NCBI GenBank assembly: GCA_033557465.1
Contig: CM066036.1
Coordinates: 585,363,574-585,427,573 of the forward strand
Direction of reading: 5' to 3'
Length of the DNA stretch: 64,000 nt
Source of the DNA: Ichthyophis bannanicus
Taxonomy: Eukaryota > Chordata > Amphibia > Gymnophiona > Ichthyophiidae
A model generated the notes under the pieces. That model was not told the DNA's origin. It did not search any database and saw only the letters and a program-made list of their open reading frames with translations. Positions within the stretch are counted from its first letter, which is position 1. Each line of letters opens with the position of its first letter. Below, one piece after another: positions 63,340-64,000 of the stretch. The position numbers and the translations under genes were made by a program.

Positions 63340-63545
63340 GATGCATAGAACAGCATCTGAGTAGGATTGTCCAGGTGGCACTAGATTGGCCACAAAGGCT
63401 GTGATTCGGGAACCTAAAGTAGCTCCTGCAGGAGCCTCCTCTGTGACTGCCCCCAGATGGAGGCTGTTACGTCAAAGAATGGTACTTCTGGACGACCTAG
63501 CTCCCTCCTTGCTTATGGCTTGGCTTTTGAGAGCCATTGCTTGAT
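63340..63545 (+). pseudogene. DIRS RT-gene tail relic of another lineage, plus strand
   Basis: The plus strand reads VALDWPQRL near 63385 and, one frame away, WRLLRQRMVLLDDLAPSLL then MAWLLRAIA and a stop at about 63544. This follows the end of the methyltransferase-like tail of the DIRS RT gene (..VAPRWPRQ.WF, then DLL, then L.MAWLL). It is short and decayed, in the opposite orientation to all other large copies, and is cut by copy P. Confidence 0.5.
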
Positions 63546-63552
63546 GCATAAA

Positions 63553-63900
63553 GCACAGTTACTTACCTGTGACAGGTGATCTCTGGGAACAGCAGGAATA
63601 AGTCTTCATATATGGGTACGTCGGTACCGACGGAGCCTGAGCGGGAATGCTCCCCAGCATCCAATCAGAAAGCTTTTGGGAGCATCCCACAGCGCCTGCG
63701 TGCTGCCTTCCCGCCTTTCCCAACTGTCTCTCCTCAGTTAAGTTTTAGAGCTGAGACAAAGAGAGAGAGAGAGGGAAAGGAAAGAGAGAGAGAGACAACT
63801 CCGAGGGGAGGTGGGTGGGTTGTGAAGACTTATTCCTGCTGTTCCCAGAGATCACCTGTTACAGGCAAGTAACTGTCCTATCTCCAGAAACAAGCAGGAA
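63553..63900 (-). mobile_element. DIRS copy P: 3' terminal block only (family 1)
   Basis: It starts GCACAGTTACTTACCTGTGAC at 63553 and contains the ITR with GTCGGTACCGAC, an AG-rich spacer, and the inverted partner CCCAGAGATCACCTGTTACAGG near 63845. It then has CTATCTCCAGAAACAAGCAGGAA and stops at about 63900, where other copies continue ATAAGTCCTCAC. The left flank is GATGCATAA. Confidence 0.85.
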
Positions 63901-64000
63901 GAGTAAATTAGACTTACCTGCTAATTGTTGTTCCTTGCGGAACTCTAGTCCAGTCCCGGAACCATAGAGTTGTGAACCTCCACCAGCAGCTTTGGAGACT
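63901..64000. other. Start of an unidentified repeat at the window edge
   Basis: GAGTAAATTAGACTTACCTGCTAATT follows copy P directly. The segment ACTTACCTG resembles the start of DIRS 3' termini, but the rest does not match families 1 or 2. It may be the terminus of a further family. Confidence 0.3.

Overview
This is vertebrate nuclear DNA, most likely from an amphibian such as a caecilian (inferred from the heavy load of DIRS elements; nothing else fixes the species). It is not microbial: there are no operons, and about 85% of the window is mobile-element sequence. One host exon is recognisable on the minus strand, the last coding exon of OGA (O-GlcNAcase) at 7794-7930, with its 3' UTR below it. 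No other OGA exon was found, so everything above 7930 is best read as the last OGA intron, in which DIRS-type tyrosine-recombinase retrotransposons have piled up.

The DIRS copies all lie on the minus strand, so each reads from high to low coordinate: 5' terminus, gag, RT/RNase H plus a trailing methyltransferase-like domain, tyrosine recombinase (YR), then a 3' terminal block with an internal complementary region. Two main families are present. Family 1 has the ITR dyad GTCGGTACCGAC and the 5' outer end ..CTGGAGAT; its copies are A, D, E and a 1b subgroup B, J, L, M. Family 2 has the dyad GTCGGCGCCGAC and the end ..CTGGAGAA; its copies are C, F, H, K, N, O. An older gag, copy G, is a third type.

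Layout: A (1-2378) sits in B (2379-6741); OGA 3' end (7098-7930) and intron; old copy H (8935-15180) carrying a hAT MITE; remnants (15890-16890); a 500-N gap (17079-17578); C (17579-25098) interrupted by the well preserved copy D (19409-25021); G (25099-28622) interrupted by F (25141-27424), a deletion derivative with an open YR; an unclassified stretch; E (29811-35551); a Penelope-like repeat (35552-36640); J (36641-37233) directly abutted by K (37235-42998); L; an opposite-strand LAP2alpha-like gag relic; a hAT end; a minisatellite and palindromes; then M (46080-62832) containing N (46432-58265), which contains O (47812-54317). The window closes with an opposite-strand DIRS relic and the 3' terminus of copy P.

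No copy is complete in all three genes. D has open gag and YR but two one-base deletions in the RT gene. K has an open RT gene but a broken gag and a Tyr-to-Cys change in the YR. F has an open YR only. The nested junctions let the empty target sites be read directly. They show no target-site duplication and a target that resembles the element's own outer end (GAGAA or GAGATA). This fits YR-mediated integration of a circular intermediate.
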